From: Thraustochytrium sp. TN22
Taxonomy: Eukaryota; Sar; Bigyra; Thraustochytrida; Thraustochytriidae
DNA: 64,000 nt
Direction: 5' to 3'
Assembly: GCA_013306675.1 (NCBI GenBank)
Contig: JABLUY010000180.1
Location: 16,138-80,137, forward strand
Shown here: positions 1 through 12,000 of the stretch, one piece after another
Layout: every line of letters begins with the position of its first letter
How positions within the stretch are numbered: the first letter of the stretch is position 1
Made by a program: the position numbers and the translations under genes
The notes under the pieces: generated by a model
Told to the model about the DNA's origin: nothing
Database searches by the model: none
Seen by the model: only the letters and a program-made list of their open reading frames with translations

Positions 1-1544
<1,544 letters not shown>

Positions 1545-3149
1545 CTACTTGCCGTCCTTCTTGGTGCCGGAGACAACATCGTCCACGCGCAGGAGCATGG
1601 CTGCAGCCTCGATCGAGGTCTTGACAAGCTGAGTCTTGACGCTAAAGGGCTCCCAGACGTTGAGCTCGTCCATGGAGACCAGCTCGCCGGTTTCGCCGTT
1701 GACACCCATGCGCTCGTTGCCGCCCTGGGCATGGAGGGCGCGAAGCTCGGTGAGACGGCGCACAACATCAACGCCGCAGTTCTCGAGAAGGGTGCGCGGG
1801 ATGACCTCAAAGGCGATGCCGACGGCCTTGAAGGGCCACTGCTGCACGCCCTCAATGGTTTTGGACTTCTCGCTAAGGGCCTGGGCGATGGCCATCTCAG
1901 TGGCGCCGCCGCCAGGCAGGACCTTGGGCTCGAGCACAATGTTCTTGGCAACCTGCATGGCGTCCTGGATGTTGCGCTCGACCTCGTTGAGCACGTCCTT
2001 GGACCCACCGCGGAGCAGGAGCGTGCAGGCCTTGGGGTTGGCGCACTTCTCAATAAAGCTGAAGTACTCGTCACCGATCTTGCGCACCTCGAAGAGGCCG
2101 CAGCCCGTGCCGATGTCGCTCTCCTGGATCTCCTCGGTGCGCGAGACAATGGTGGCGCCCGTGGCGCGCGCCACGCGGTTGTTGTCGGTCTTGCGCAGGC
2201 GGCGCAGCGCCGTGATCCCGGCCTTCTGCAGGTAGTGCTGCGCCAGGTCGGAGACGCCCTTCTCGCAAAGCACCAGGTCCGGCTTGTGGCTGATAATGTC
2301 GGCGCACAGGCGCTCGACGTGCTCCTCCTCGAGCTTGAGCAGGAGGTCCCAGTCCGTGTCGTTGCTGAGCTCCACAGTGGTCTGCGATTCACCCTTCTTA
2401 TACTCGAGCGAGCAATCCAGCAGCAGGATGCGCGGGTTCTCGATGCGGCGGCGCATCTTGGAGTGCGTCACGTCCTTGTTGAGCATCACGCCATCCATGA
2501 CGACGCAGTCGTCCAGGTCGCCGCCCGGGATCTTCTCGATGCGCGCGTACCGCTTGATGTCCACCTCCTTGGCGCTCGCCGAGCCCTCGGTCGTGATCTT
2601 CATGACTGCGTCCAGCGCCATGTTCACGATCTTGTCGCCCCACCGGTGCACGTACTTGGTGCCCACCGAGGCGTCCACGATCTTGAGCATCGCCTCGCGA
2701 TCGTGCACGTCCAGCGGCCGCGCGATGCGGTCGCACGCCTCCAGGGCCGCCTCCAGGGCGCGGTAGTATGCCTGCACGATCTGCGTCGGGTGCAGCCGCT
2801 CGGCGCGCAGAAAGGGTTCCGCCACCGTCAGCATCTCGCCGCTCAGCACGATCACCGAGGTCGACCCGTCGCCAGCCTCCTCATCCTGGCTGCGCGCCAG
2901 CTCCAGCATGCTCTTGGCCGCCGGGTGCGAGACATCCAGCTCGCGCAGGATGGCGTGGCCGTCGTTCGTCAGCACGATGCCGCCCAGCGAGTCGATCAGC
3001 ATCTTGAGCGCCGAGTTGGGGCCCAGCGTCGTGCGCACGATGTCGCTCACCGCGCGCGCCGCCTGCACATTTGCCAGCTGAGTCTTGCGCCCGCTCTCGC
3101 GCTTCTGCGTCTGGTTCAGGACAAACACCTGTCCGCCGGCCGACATCAT
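1545..3149 (-). CDS. CCT3: T-complex protein 1 subunit gamma (CCT3)
   Basis: A 534-residue group II chaperonin subunit, full length for the family, which folds actin, tubulin and other cytosolic clients as one of eight CCT ring subunits. The N-terminal VFVLNQTQKRESGRK matches the gamma-specific signature. The ATP-binding segments are TLGPNSALKML (41-51), TNDGHAILRE (61-70) and GDGSTSVIV (93-101, family GDGTTS), and the C-terminal equatorial VLPGGGATEM is present. Two adjacent ATGs open the frame (3149 and 3146); either gives the same protein less one Met. The stop is TAG at 1545-1547. The antisense strand carries a 692-codon open frame that I treat as a GC3 artefact. No introns are seen. Confidence 0.97.
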   Translation of the reverse strand: MMSAGGQVFVLNQTQKRESGRKTQLANVQAARAVSDIVRTTLGPNSALKMLIDSLGGIVLTNDGHAILRELDVSHPAAKSMLELARSQDEEAGDGSTSVIVLSGEMLTVAEPFLRAERLHPTQIVQAYYRALEAALEACDRIARPLDVHDREAMLKIVDASVGTKYVHRWGDKIVNMALDAVMKITTEGSASAKEVDIKRYARIEKIPGGDLDDCVVMDGVMLNKDVTHSKMRRRIENPRILLLDCSLEYKKGESQTTVELSNDTDWDLLLKLEEEHVERLCADIISHKPDLVLCEKGVSDLAQHYLQKAGITALRRLRKTDNNRVARATGATIVSRTEEIQESDIGTGCGLFEVRKIGDEYFSFIEKCANPKACTLLLRGGSKDVLNEVERNIQDAMQVAKNIVLEPKVLPGGGATEMAIAQALSEKSKTIEGVQQWPFKAVGIAFEVIPRTLLENCGVDVVRRLTELRALHAQGGNERMGVNGETGELVSMDELNVWEPFSVKTQLVKTSIEAAAMLLRVDDVVSGTKKDGK

Positions 3150-4253
3150 CCTTGCTGCTCGCTCGCTTGCTCGTCCTTCGCGAGCACGGCGACGGCGCTC
3201 CCGCCCAACGATGCCCGATGCCGCGCCGCCGCGCTCCAGCGAGCGCCCTCGCGACCGCGCGCCGCTCGCCGCGGGGAGCGCAGGAGCCCGCCGCGCGCAA
3301 CACCCGCCGCCGCGCTCGCCGCCCTACCGCCGCCGCCGCCGCGCCGCCGCCCTCTGCCGCGCGCCGCGTCTGCCGTCTGCCGCGCGCGCCGCGCCGCCGG
3401 GCAACCGTCGCCGCGGCCCTGCTTGCGCCCTATCCACCTGCCCGCCGCGCCGCGCCCTCCTTCCTTCTCGAAGGCCGCGCTTGCGCCGCCGCGTGCGCCA
3501 CTCTCGCCGCCGCGCCGCCACTGGGCCGCTGCACTTGCGCGCGCCGCCGCAAGTGCCGCGCCCCGAAGGGGGGGTAGCGGCGGTGTCGTGGCGTCCGGTG
3601 GGGGCTAACGGCTGCCTCAAGAGCAGTGGAACGATGCTGGAGACGAGACTCGCTGGGGAAGCGCCGAGCGCCGAAACGTGCCGTGTGCCGTGACGGCGAC
3701 AGCGAGCGCGCGGCAGGAGATCGCCGCGGGCGGACGGCCAACGTAAGAAGTTCTGCAGGTGAATCTTTCAACCTGAGCAACGCGAAGGATCCTCTCTCTC
3801 TCCCTCTTGTCAACTTGAAGTTCATCCCTGCTTCGTTGGGGCAGCTGACTGCCAACTAAAGAAATGTGCAAAGGGTCCTCTTTCGTTTCGTTTCAACAAT
3901 ACGGTAGAGTACCATGGTAGATACAGGTGGGGGAAAAGGAAATGGAGGAGGAGGACGAGGGCAGCCGCTGAGCTCGGCAAATCACGAATCACCTGAAGAA
4001 GATTGACGTGGGTCAAGAATCGCTCCTGTCTCTGCAACAGTTCCACCCGGGCGATGCGCAGGCCACGAGAGGGCAGTCAGAGAACTGCTCCAATGTTTGC
4101 ACTGCACTGATCAAAGGTCCTTGAGCGCTCGCTGAACGAGGCCTTGAAATCAGTCCTCGTGGAGCCGTCCTTGTCGAGCTGCCCGAGTCAAACCGTCCTG
4201 GTCGAGCTGTCCGTGTCGAGGCGTTCTTGTCGAGCTGCCCTTACCCAGCTCCT
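3150..4253. other. Intergenic region upstream of CCT3
   Basis: No gene is supported. Bases 3150-3600 are extremely GC-rich and low-complexity (CGCCGC-type runs), consistent with the CCT3 promoter or 5' leader. The rest is of lower GC and includes the palindrome TACCATGGTA at 3910-3919, downstream of the RING gene. Confidence 0.65.
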
Positions 4254-5660
4254 TCACTGATCAGAGGCCATCGAGAGACGCAGGGCCACCTCAATCTGAA
4301 GCTCCTCGTCCAGCTGCGACACGTCAATGTGCCGCAGCATGGCATCGTCCAGACTAGCCAGGTCGTAGGCGACACGATGCCGACTGCGCCGGCCGCGACC
4401 ACCGGGCTGGCCGTGGCGACTGCTCCGGACACGGCGCACGCGGCCGTTGGCACTGCCGCCGTCCTCGTCGCCTTCTAGGCGGTGCTGACCACCATCACCC
4501 AGGTCGTCGCCGTCCGCGTCGTCGGACTCCAGCTCCGCGGCCTCTGCCAGCATGCGCTGTAAGCTTGCCTCCGCAGTGGCAAGCACCGCGGCGTCCGAGG
4601 ACCGGTGCGAGCCGGCCGAAGCGTTTGTGGAGGTGGTGGACGCGCGCGAACGCATCGCGCGCTGCCGCATGAGGCGCTGCTGCTTCTCCCAGTGCGTCTC
4701 CAGACGCGGAAGCATCTGCACGTACGTGTGGATGGCGTGCATGAGGTCGTCAACGTGCTCCGAGCCGTCCGGAAGTGGACCCTGGCACAGATCCACCCAC
4801 AGCTCGCTCCCGGTGCCCTCGCCGCGACACGTAGGGCAGACGTCGCTCTGCTGCCGCCATTCTTCATAGCACGTGTGGCACAGGCCATGCCCGCACGGCG
4901 GCGCGATGCTCACACGCGCGTCCATACAAATGGGGCACTCGCGCTCGTCAATGGCTTCCATCTGCACGAGCTTGTTCGCATCTGCGCTAGTCACTTCGGT
5001 CGCGTTGCCCGACGCCAGCGCGTCCTTGCACGCGCCGCCGGCGCCAGCCTGCGTCTCGGCGTCCGCGTTGGCGTCGACAGCCGCCAGCGCGCCTGCGCCC
5101 TCCGCGGCGCTCTCGGACTCGATCCGCTTCACCTCTGCGCCAGCACAATCGCCAGCTGCCGCCGCCGCCGCCGCTGCCGCTGCCGCTGCCGCCGCCGCCG
5201 CCGCTGCCACAGCGCCGCCCGCGCCGTTCTGGGCGCTCTGCGCTCGGGCCATCTCCTTGGCAAAGCTCTCGCTGTTCCATAGGTCCTTGAGCATGAAGTA
5301 CAGCACGTAGAAACCGCGCACGGACGTCAGACGGGGCGGCGCATTCGCGTGCTCAAAGACCTGGGTCACCTTGACATAGGTCATCCGTGGCATGGCCCAG
5401 AGCAGCGAGCTTCCGCCACCGATGACCTCAAACTCGAGCCGGAAGCCGACGATGTCCGCGGCCACCGCCGAGAAGGCCGCGGCCTCCAGAACATCCTTTT
5501 TAAAGTTCTTGAATGTCGAGATGCGTTCGTTGATGCGCGCATTGCTCCGGACCGCCTTGCCGCCCTCCAGGTCCGAGGACCCGTTCAGGTCATTGCAGCC
5601 CACGCAGCTCGACCGGTGTGCCTTGTCCAGCTTCAGCCCGACGTGCATCTGGTTGCCCAT
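4254..5660 (-). CDS. RNF141: RING finger protein, RNF141-like, with C-terminal UIM-like helix
   Basis: Predicted 468-residue RING E3 ubiquitin ligase. The frame stays open upstream only from a GTG at 5702; the first ATG is at 5660 and gives MGNQMHVG, with Gly2 suitable for N-myristoylation as in animal RNF141 (MGQQ). Residues about 50-140 form an RNF141-like N-terminal domain ending FYVLYFMLKDLW. A poly-Ala tract of variable type follows. The C3HC4 RING is CPICMDARV..PPCGHGLCHTCYEEW..CPTCRG, then an SELWVDL..DDLMHAI segment resembles the region after the RING in RNF141. The extreme C-terminus DEELQIEVALRLSMA fits a ubiquitin-interacting motif. Homology to RNF141 is from motif memory, so other RING families remain possible. 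Confidence 0.72.
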   Translation of the reverse strand: MGNQMHVGLKLDKAHRSSCVGCNDLNGSSDLEGGKAVRSNARINERISTFKNFKKDVLEAAAFSAVAADIVGFRLEFEVIGGGSSLLWAMPRMTYVKVTQVFEHANAPPRLTSVRGFYVLYFMLKDLWNSESFAKEMARAQSAQNGAGGAVAAAAAAAAAAAAAAAAAAGDCAGAEVKRIESESAAEGAGALAAVDANADAETQAGAGGACKDALASGNATEVTSADANKLVQMEAIDERECPICMDARVSIAPPCGHGLCHTCYEEWRQQSDVCPTCRGEGTGSELWVDLCQGPLPDGSEHVDDLMHAIHTYVQMLPRLETHWEKQQRLMRQRAMRSRASTTSTNASAGSHRSSDAAVLATAEASLQRMLAEAAELESDDADGDDLGDGGQHRLEGDEDGGSANGRVRRVRSSRHGQPGGRGRRSRHRVAYDLASLDDAMLRHIDVSQLDEELQIEVALRLSMASDQ

Positions 5661-6205
5661 CCTGCCGGCCAGCCAGCGGCCGCCTCGATGCTCGCAAGCC
5701 ACGCAGGAGGCCTCCGCCTCCAGCAGCCGCTGCTTCGCTACCTATCCCAAGCGCACTGGCAGCGCAGCCGCGCGTCGACCGGGAAGACCAGGAAAAGTCC
5801 TCCCAAAGCCGCACGCCCGCCCGCGCGCGCCCGCCGTAGGCAGCCCGCGTTGCGCGGGCCGCCGCGCCCTGGCCGCCGGCCAGCCCTGGCCGCGCTCACC
5901 GCGCTCTCGCCGCGCGCGCCGCCGCGCCGCGCCGCGCCGCGCGCCGCGCGCCGCGCTCGCGTAGCCTGGCCGCGAGTTCCTAACTTACAGGCCGACTGCG
6001 GCCTCCTTTTTCACTCACAGAGTTCGACTGGCGCAACAGGCGCAACTGGCGCCAACCAACTTGAACTGTCTGCCTTCTGACTGTTCTGGCCTCTGGCGGC
6101 TGCCGCGTCGGTCGTTCCCCGCGCCGCCGCCGCCGCGCTTGCCGCGGTCGCCGCCGCCGCCACCGCAAGGCCGCGCGCGCGCGTGCCAGGCGGAGCCGCC
6201 GCCGT

Positions 6206-6215
<10 letters not shown>

Positions 6216-6248
<33 letters not shown>

Positions 6249-6249
6249 C
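6216..6249. repeat. (CCG)n trinucleotide microsatellite
   Basis: Near-perfect CCG/GCC array of about eleven units in noncoding DNA upstream of the RING gene. Comparable (CCG)n tracts occur in the 5' flanks of the CCR4 gene (about 24505-24542) and the PqiA-like gene (52125-52155). Confidence 0.9.
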
Positions 6250-6774
6250 GCCGCCGCGTGCGCAGCCCCGTCTGGCCGAGCCCGGCGTCTCGTCTTTGCT
6301 CTCTTCCTCGACCCATCCAGGCGTGCGCGCTCTGCGGACGCCTCTGCGCGGTGACGGATGCCTTGTGCACCCCGCACACCGGGGGCGCGCAGACCTTGAC
6401 AAGTTGCGCGGCCCGGCGCGGCCCGCGAGCCTCGCGAGGCCAGGTGCAGTGCAGTGCAGCGGGAAGAGGAAACAACGCCACGCTCAGAGACCAAGTCGCC
6501 GGACTAGGCCTACTTTAATTAAAAAATTAAAAGCGTAGGGCTGCGAGACGGGAGGCGGCCGAAGAGGACCACCAGGGGCGCGTCCAAAGGTCAAGAACCC
6601 GCTGCGTCGTATACGAATGATACGAACTGCATTGCACAAGTCTTGAAGCCTTGGAGCTGCCAAGGTCTTTAGAAGAGGAACGCCAGTAAGCGGGCGATCT
6701 TGAAAAGATCTTCGAGTCCTGCAGGGGCAGGCGTTCAGGCGCAGCGATCAACCTCAGAGCCATTGCCAGGCCGC

Positions 6775-6832
6775 AGCCAGCCAGCCAGCCAGCCAGCCGA
6801 CCAGTCAGCAAGCAAGCCAGCAAGCAAGCCAG
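6775..6832. repeat. CCAG/CAAG tetranucleotide array
   Basis: Tandem CAGC units (6775-6797) grade into CAAG-CAGC interspersed units up to 6832. It is noncoding. The same tetramer family recurs at 14081-14200, 15298-15362, 29665-29688 and 55404-55455. Confidence 0.85.
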
Positions 6833-7902
6833 TTATCAGCTCGCAAGCTTGTTGGCCAGCTCAGGTCTGCGAAATCCCCAAGTCCGAGCTTGGCGTCCAG
6901 ACCAAGCGGCCAGTCTGCGCGAGCGAGAGAGTCAATCATTCATCAGCATTCAACAGTGATCAGTCGACCCACTGCACTGTGCCACGTGTGGCTTCAAGAT
7001 CTTTTGTCAGCACAAGCAAAAACCGCCATTGTGAAAGATCTCTAGCAGGCTTGACAATTTCTGAGCGGCTTGGCTGGCGAGGACTAGCCTGGAATCGGCC
7101 CCAACTTGAAGACCTCGCTGCCGGCGGTATCGTATCGTCTCGACCGTGAGCTCGACGCCCCTGTCATCTTCAATGCATTGTGCCCATCCGTCCAAGCCCA
7201 TCCCTCCAAGAGGCTCCAACAACTTCAAGTTTTAATCACAGGCAGACGGCCCAGGTTGCGCCAGGCTGCGCCGGACTGTCAGGCTGTGCACTGGCAGCCT
7301 GCCAGTGTGACTGTAATCCAGTGTCGGACTCGGACGCGGCGCCGCGGCCGGCGCCGCGCCGCGAGCGCACGGAACAGAACGCGAGCGTGTCCACTCGCTG
7401 GCACTCGCTGCCAGCGTCGGCACTCGCCGGCAAATCCCGAGAAGCGCAGCGAACGATTTTGGCGCGTGGGAAAGCCCGTGACGCAGATCTTCCGCCTAAC
7501 AGCTGCGACGGGCGACGCAGCGCGGATTTGCTGAAAGGCGGTTCCTTCAGTGTTAGGACAGGATGCCCCCCCCTCAAAGACGCCTGACAGTCAAGCCACG
7601 CGCAAACATACTGTTAGGCCCGTCTCACGCGAGGCCACGCGACTCGACGCGAGCGCGAGCGCCGAGTCCAGTCGCCACCACCGGTCCATCCCGCCGCTCT
7701 ACTCAGAGTTGCTTGTGCTTGACTGTGAGGCAGCAAGTGCCAGCAACACGTCCGAGGCGCAGCCGCAGACTTTCGCATGAGTTCGCATGAGGGAAGACCT
7801 GGAAGCCAGAACAAGGAGCAAGCAAAACCTGCCAGGCGACGCCGCAACTTGCGGAACGCTTTCTTTGGCTGGGAAGAAGAAGAAGCTACCTACGCGACCT
7901 AG

Positions 7903-7999
7903 GCCTCTAGCTAGAGGTGCTGCTTGGTGGCATGGTAGCATATCACGCCCCCCTTGGCGGCGTGGCCAAGGGATCGAGCCACGCACTGACCTCTAGGTA
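7903..7999. other. Hairpin-rich, weakly tRNA-like patch
   Basis: A palindrome CCTCTAGCTAGAGG (7903-7916) is followed by an internal hairpin CACGCC/GGCGTG (about 7954-7974) and a second stem GCGTGGC/GCCACGC. The element closes with ACCTCT pairing back to AGAGGT. A GGGATCGAGCC string resembles a degraded B-box. It does not fold into a canonical cloverleaf by eye: the T-loop and D-arm lengths are wrong. A decayed tRNA or tRNA-derived SINE head is possible; an arbitrary inverted repeat is equally possible. Confidence 0.25.
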
Positions 8000-8264
8000 G
8001 GAAGATAGGCAGCCAGGCTTGCAAGCGCTGCAGTGAAGGGACTGGTCCTGGCGCCGCCGCCGGCGCCGGTCCTGGCTGGATCGACTCGCTTCACCCACAA
8101 ACTGCTCCTACCACACTGGTCCCTCAGTGACCCTCCCTCACGCCGAGTCACGCGGCGCTCCATCTTGCTCGCGGCCCGCGGCGCTGCAGCTGAGGCGCAG
8201 AGCGTTGGTCACGCAGCAGGTCTATCTTTGCTTGTTGGTAAGGTTGAACGCAGCGCTTCCGTAT

Positions 8265-8294
8265 GCCGGCCGGCCGGCCGGCCGGCCGGCCGGC
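8265..8294. repeat. (GGCC)n run
   Basis: Seven or so tandem, self-complementary GGCC units in noncoding DNA, about 740 bases upstream of the start of the first secreted paralogue. Confidence 0.9.
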
Positions 8295-9035
8295 GCCGCC
8301 ACCGTGACCGGGCGCCATCTTGGACGCGCCGCACGGCGCCGCTTAACGACTACAATGCCGGGGAGAATGACCCCGGGCTGGCCCGAAGGGCAAAGTCCGC
8401 ATTCTTCGTCTTGTGGCACTGACGTGACTCGCGAGTGCGACGCGGCACGGCGCGCGCTCTGGCTCGGTGCGGCGGCGAGGCTGTCAGTCTCGTGCCGGGC
8501 CTGGTCGCCCAGGCGCGATCTTCCAGGCGCTGCTGCTGATCACGCCGCCGGCGCTCGTGTGCAGCGGCGCCGTGGCAGTCGGGCCGCAAATGAGCGAAGT
8601 GCGTCGGATGAGTCATGATGATTCTCGCGAATGGAAGGGAAAGCCGAGAGAGCACTCACGCTGCACGGGCCGGCCCGGCCGGCCAGCGCTGAAGTGGGGA
8701 GGCCAACTCACAGTCAGCTCTCTGCGCGCCTCACTCCAAAGTGGCACTGCCTCGCTGCTGGAGACGGTCTAGCACTGGCGCACGCGGCTGTGAGTCGGCG
8801 TCGCGTGCGCTGTGCGCCCGCTGTGGCTGGCGCCGCGAAATGGTTGTCTGGGAGGAAGCGCCGTCACGGAGACGGTCCGTCGGAGGCCGCAGCAGCTGCA
8901 TTGGTGGCCACAGCGGCGGCGGAAGCGGCGTGCGAACTGCCGGCGCTCCTAGGCTGGATCGACCGCGGCCCGCCAGCCGGCAGACCTCCATCGCGATCTC
9001 GTCTTGGGAGCTGCTGGAGAGTGAGGAGCGTCATC

Positions 9036-12000
9036 ATGGCGAAGATGAATGTGTTTGGGATGGTGGTGGCCGTATTGGCGGCTAGCCTCAAGGATGTTGC
9101 TGCACAGTCCGCGGGCTGCACGGCGTCCAGCCAGTCGTATGAGCTGAGCGACCAGGCCTGCGCGGCGTATAGCACGCCGACCACGGCCTCCTCGGTAGGC
9201 CCCTACACCATGTCGACCTGCTGCCCGACGCTTGTTGCGAGCGGCAACGAGGAGGCGCGCCGGGCTCTCGGCCTCGAGACCGCCGGTGTGACCATGGCCC
9301 GCAAGACGCAGAGTGCCGAGACCTGCCGTGAGGTCGAGATCACGAACGCCTTCTGCGACCTGGACAGCGACTCGGGCTGCGTGGCGGAGAACACCAACCT
9401 GGAGATCATCTTCGCTTTCGAGTACTCGACTGTGACCTCGTCGGAGACCTGCTGCACCGAGTGCACCTGCTGGGGCGACCCGCGCTGCGTCTCCTTTTCT
9501 GGCGTCCGGGACAACTGGATTGTGTGCGATGATCGTCGCGCCTCGAACTGCCTGCACGGCCCGAAGCGCTGCGAGAAGCAAACCGACCCCTTCGGCGAGG
9601 CCTGCGTGTACGTGCGCAATGACTACACTCCGGAGACGGGCAAGACCCCGTACTGGGTCAGCTGGGATGAGAGCGGCAGCCCGTGCCAGTCGCGTTCCAT
9701 CTGGGAGGGCACTGACTACCCGACGATGAAGTTCTTTGAGTCCTCGGATGGCGAGACCACCATTGAGCTTACCCTGGGTGAGCGCGGCATCATCTCCTCC
9801 ATGCAGTACTCCACCGGCGGCGAGACCTACAGCCTGGCCGCGGCCGACTGCCTCTCGGACACCTCGTCGACGGCGTGGACCACCTCCGCCAGCGGGCTCC
9901 CCTCCGCCTGGAGCGTCGACGTGGAGAGCGAGACGCGTATCATGTGGAACATCCAGGACGCCAGCGGCGCCACCTTTGCCAGCGTCCTGTGCCAGGCCAC
10001 CTCGGATGAGCGCCAGCGCCTCGATGTCTCCTTCAGCGCGCTCCAGGACAGCAGTACCTCGGCGGCCTCGGGCGCCAGCGGCTTCTGCTCGACTGGCTCC
10101 ATCTCGGAGGATGCCACCGGCACCGGCACCCTCAGCCTGGCGCAGGACGACATGTGCCTGCGCCAGGAGATCGGTGGCTGCCTCGAGGCCTGCAAGGCTC
10201 TCGTGGACGTGACCTGCCTGGAGGACAACCTCGAGGAGATGGTCACCAAGTGGTGCGAGGACAACGATCTGTCCATGGTCACCCCGGCCATCGGCTCAAC
10301 CGATGCCTGCGTGTCGCGTATCATTGGCGAGGAGAACTGCACGGAGACCAGCTACCTGTGGGCCGACATTGTGTGCCAGATGGACAACTACGACTCCAGC
10401 ACCGAGACTGTCGACTCGGACGGCTATGACAAGTGCCTGGCAGACATTGAGGACTTCACGTGGTTCCAGTATGTGACCGACCGCCCGTCCTACACCGTGG
10501 TCTCATCCAGCAGCACGCCCACCGAGTGCATGGCTAGTGTGACTGGCTACAGCCAGAGCGCATCCAGTGACTGCGAGGTTGGTGTGCAGATGCAGTCCTA
10601 CAACTCGGACACCGAGGAGTGGGAGGATGAGTTCTTCGTCCCGGCCACTAACCCGCCCTGCAACGACGTGCTCAACATCTCTGGTGCGGACTTCCCGAAC
10701 GTCCTGACCCGCCCAATTCGGCTTGTGCAGTGTGACAGTATCCAGTCGACGTGCGCCACCACGAACAACTGCCTGCCCACCAACGGCTTCAACGTGCTCT
10801 TTAACTTCAACGCCGTCGAGTGCCCGACTGCCGCTCCCACGCAGCTGCCCACCACGGCGGAGCCGACGATGCTGCCGACGGAGACGCCCACGACCGCCGA
10901 GCCTACCCCGTCGCCGACTGAGGCGCCCACGACCGCCGAGCCCACTCCCTCGCCGACCGAGGCGCCCACGACCGCCGAGCCCACCCCGTCGCCGACTGAG
11001 GCGCCCACCACCGCCGAGCCCACTCCGTCGCCATCTGAGGCGCCCACCACCGCCGAGCCCACTCCGTCGCCGACTGAGGCGCCCACCACCGCCGAGCCCA
11101 CCCCGTCGCCGTCCGAGGCGCCCACCACGGCCGAGCCCACCCCGTCGCCGTCCGAGGCGCCCACCACCGCCGAGCCCACCCCGTCGCCGTCCGAGGCGCC
11201 CACCACCGCCGAGCCCACCCCGTCCCCGTCTGAGGCGCCGACCGTGGCGCCCACCACCGCCGAGCCTACTCCGTCGCCGACCCAGGCGCCCACCGCCCCG
11301 ACCGTGCCGCGCACGGAGAGCCCGATCCCGGCTGAGTCAGAGACGTCCGCGCCCACGACGGCGTCGCCTACAAGCCCGTCGTCGTGCTACGAGTGCGTGG
11401 AGAACTATACTTCGCCGGAGGTTTGCGTCTCGGATACCTCGGATGACTACGTCCAGATGGGCTCCTGCGAAACCTGCTGCACGCCGGAGGACGACTACAC
11501 CTTCCCGCCGCTTACCAGCGCCGGCTACTGCCGCGATCAGAGCACTGATCGTGCGTACTGCGACATGAACGACGCCGAGGAGTACGAGCTTTGCAGCGAC
11601 CTCAGCGGCTTCACCCTGGACATCGACATTTCCTTTCACGACGCCCAGGAGTCGCCGGTGTCGTGCTGCCGCGACTGCGCCGTCTATGGCGACCCGGAGA
11701 TGACTTCCTTTACTGCCATTGGTACCACGCTCAACATCGATGCCTGGATCATCTGCGACGGTCGTGTCATCGCCGACAAGCAGGCCTGCCCCATCACTGA
11801 GTCCTCTTGCGAGGCGCTTGTTGACCACGACGGCAACACCTGCTACTACAACACGACGCGCGCCGACCTTCTTTCCGAGGACCGCTCCAACATTGGCGCC
11901 ATCGGCTCGTCCTGTATCGCCAACCCGTCCTCGGGCGAGGCCGTCATGGAGATCTACACGACTCCCGACGGCGACATCTCCATCAGCGCCGTGCTTGGCG

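Larger units (their letters stand above)
5661..9035. other. 3.4 kb noncoding region between divergent RING and secreted-protein genes
   Basis: No gene can be supported. Open frames are low-complexity or lack the GC3 bias of real genes here. Contents: a GC-rich RING-gene leader; a (CCG)n tract (6216-6249); an AT patch with TTAATTAAAAAATTAA (6513-6528); a CCAG/CAAG tetramer array (6775-6832); a hairpin-rich, tRNA-like patch (7903-7999); a (GGCC)n run (8265-8294); then the leader of the first secreted paralogue. The frame upstream of the chosen ATG (9036) is open back to 8631 but reads Arg/Ala-rich non-conserved sequence. Confidence 0.6.

Noticed and set aside
8631-9035. 135-residue N-terminal extension of secreted paralogue A
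   Set aside because: It would bury the signal peptide, and nothing similar precedes paralogue B. The ATG at 9036 gives aligned signal peptides.
10598-11356. Antisense Gly/Val/Ser repeat protein (VGSAVVGAS type), glycine-rich looking
   Set aside because: It is the complement of the [13 protein letters not shown] linker; the sense strand has a signal peptide and conserved flanking modules.
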